Below are positions 63,276 through 64,000 of a stretch of DNA of 64,000 bases, one piece after another (the stretch's first letter is position 1; each line of letters opens with the position of its first letter). Position numbers and translations under genes: made by a program. This DNA comes from Streptomyces vilmorinianum (GTDB lineage Bacteria; Actinomycetota; Actinomycetes; Streptomycetales; Streptomycetaceae). The stretch is from NCBI RefSeq assembly GCF_005517195.1, contig NZ_CP040244.1, forward strand, positions 5,722,001 to 5,786,000. Reading direction: 5' to 3'. The notes beneath the pieces are model-generated. The model made no database searches and had not been told where the DNA came from. It was given only the letters and a program-made list of their open reading frames with translations.

Positions 63276-64000
63276 TCAGGGGGTGGGCTTGCGCCGCGCC
63301 GGCTGCGTGATCCGGTCCAGGACGAGGCCGAGGCACACGATCGCGACACCGGCCGTCATGCCGAGGCCCATCTCGCCGCGGGAGAGGCCCTTGACGACGT
63401 CGTAACCGAGCGCGCCGCCGCCGACGAGGCCGCCGACGACGACCACGGCGAGGACAAGCACGACGCCCTGGTTGACGGCGAGCTGGAGCGCGGGCCGGGC
63501 AAGCGGCAGCTGGACCTGGAGGATCTGCTGGCGGGTCGAGGCGCCGAGCGAGCGGGCGGCCTCCATCGCCGCCGGTTCGACCTCGCGCATCCCCTGGGTG
63601 GTGATGCGGACGACGGCCGGCAGTGCGTACACGACGGCCGCGATGATCGCCGAGGCGCGGGTCACGCCGAAGAGCGCGACCACCGGGATGAGGTACACGA
63701 ACTGCGGCATCGTCTGCATCGCGTCCAGGACGGGCCGCAGCAGGCGTTCGAGACGCCCGGCCCGGCCGCACAGCACACCCGCGAGCACGCCGGCGAAGAG
63801 CGTGAGGACGAGGGCCGCGATCACCTGGGAGAGGGTGTCCAGGGACTTCTCCCAGACGCCGAGGACGCCGATCGCCGCCATGGCGGCCGTCGCGGTCAGC
63901 GCCGTGATCCAGCCGCCGACCAGCCGGGCCAGGAGCGCGACCACCAGCAGCAGGGACCACCAGGGCAGCCACAGCAGTCCGTCGCGCAGCGGGTTGAGGA
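63276..64000 (-). CDS. Glycine betaine ABC transporter permease, N-terminus outside window
   Basis: At least 241 residues; the gene runs off the right edge, and the frame continues through LNPLRDGLLWLPWWSLLL beyond the internal GTG at 63944. The EAA loop is MEAARSLGASTRQQILQVQLPLARPALQ. Several transmembrane helices are present, and the C-terminus is basic (RITQPARRKPTP). Such permeases partner OpuAC-type binding proteins in osmoprotection. Confidence 0.9.
   Translation of the reverse strand, partial: LNPLRDGLLWLPWWSLLLVVALLARLVGGWITALTATAAMAAIGVLGVWEKSLDTLSQVIAALVLTLFAGVLAGVLCGRAGRLERLLRPVLDAMQTMPQFVYLIPVVALFGVTRASAIIAAVVYALPAVVRITTQGMREVEPAAMEAARSLGASTRQQILQVQLPLARPALQLAVNQGVVLVLAVVVVGGLVGGGALGYDVVKGLSRGEMGLGMTAGVAIVCLGLVLDRITQPARRKPTP

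Overview
The window is a very G+C-rich stretch of chromosome that looks like Streptomyces or a close actinomycete relative. The evidence is the codon bias, the frequent GTG starts, the many twin-arginine and lipoprotein signals, and the gene set: a THN synthase/CYP158 pair, a nusA-infB-truB operon with a short NusA and a very long IF2, and a DasR-type chitinase promoter. Names rest on motifs read from the translated sequence and on recall of families; no database search was run.

Region by region. 1-2118: 5' part of a type III polyketide synthase (rppA-like), divergent from a CYP158-type P450. 2126-8088: ribF, a 1292-aa inactive-trypsin/STAND ATPase fusion, and truB. 8085-14144: the minus-strand operon rimP-nusA-ylxR-infB-DUF503-rbfA-truB. 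14292-17300: plus-strand lipoprotein, ferritin-like DUF4439 protein, an APH-fold protein with lost catalytic residues, and an SPFH protein. 17383-25997: proS, two GNATs, the MEP-pathway genes ispG and dxr flanking the rseP-like site-2 protease, then a short-N-terminus aroA. 26125-32925: long acyl-CoA dehydrogenase, aldehyde dehydrogenase, DMT transporter, a repeat-rich 535-bp gap, and a PucR regulator. 33043-35442: a VirD4/TraG-like membrane ATPase. 35699-37901: gabT and a PAP2 phosphatase. 37973-39751: a DUF262-AlbA_2 (Schlafen-like) protein with foreign-looking codon use, the best candidate for an undescribed defence-type gene. 39802-41604: a GH18 chitinase with two DasR-like operators. 42317-49490: a polyamine uptake and oxidation operon (aldehyde dehydrogenase, PotD, PotA, PotB, PotC, FAD amine oxidase). 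49666-53553: NADAR protein, DUF4190 protein, a probable aminodeoxyfutalosine deaminase, a GDPD and a DUF574 methyltransferase. 53553-54211: a deletion scar joining the start of a histidine kinase to the end of a serine hydrolase. 54190-58895: small membrane proteins, then a second aminobutyraldehyde dehydrogenase divergent from an Lrp regulator and a class III aminotransferase. 59099-60957: an ABC exporter. 61083-64000: a LOG-like protein and a glycine-betaine ABC system running off the end.

Together, 31-59 kb holds most of a putrescine to GABA to succinate-semialdehyde route: uptake (potABCD), amine oxidation or transamination, two aldehyde dehydrogenases and gabT, with PucR and Lrp regulators nearby. 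Convergent gene pairs are usually separated by long perfect hairpins, which are listed as terminators.
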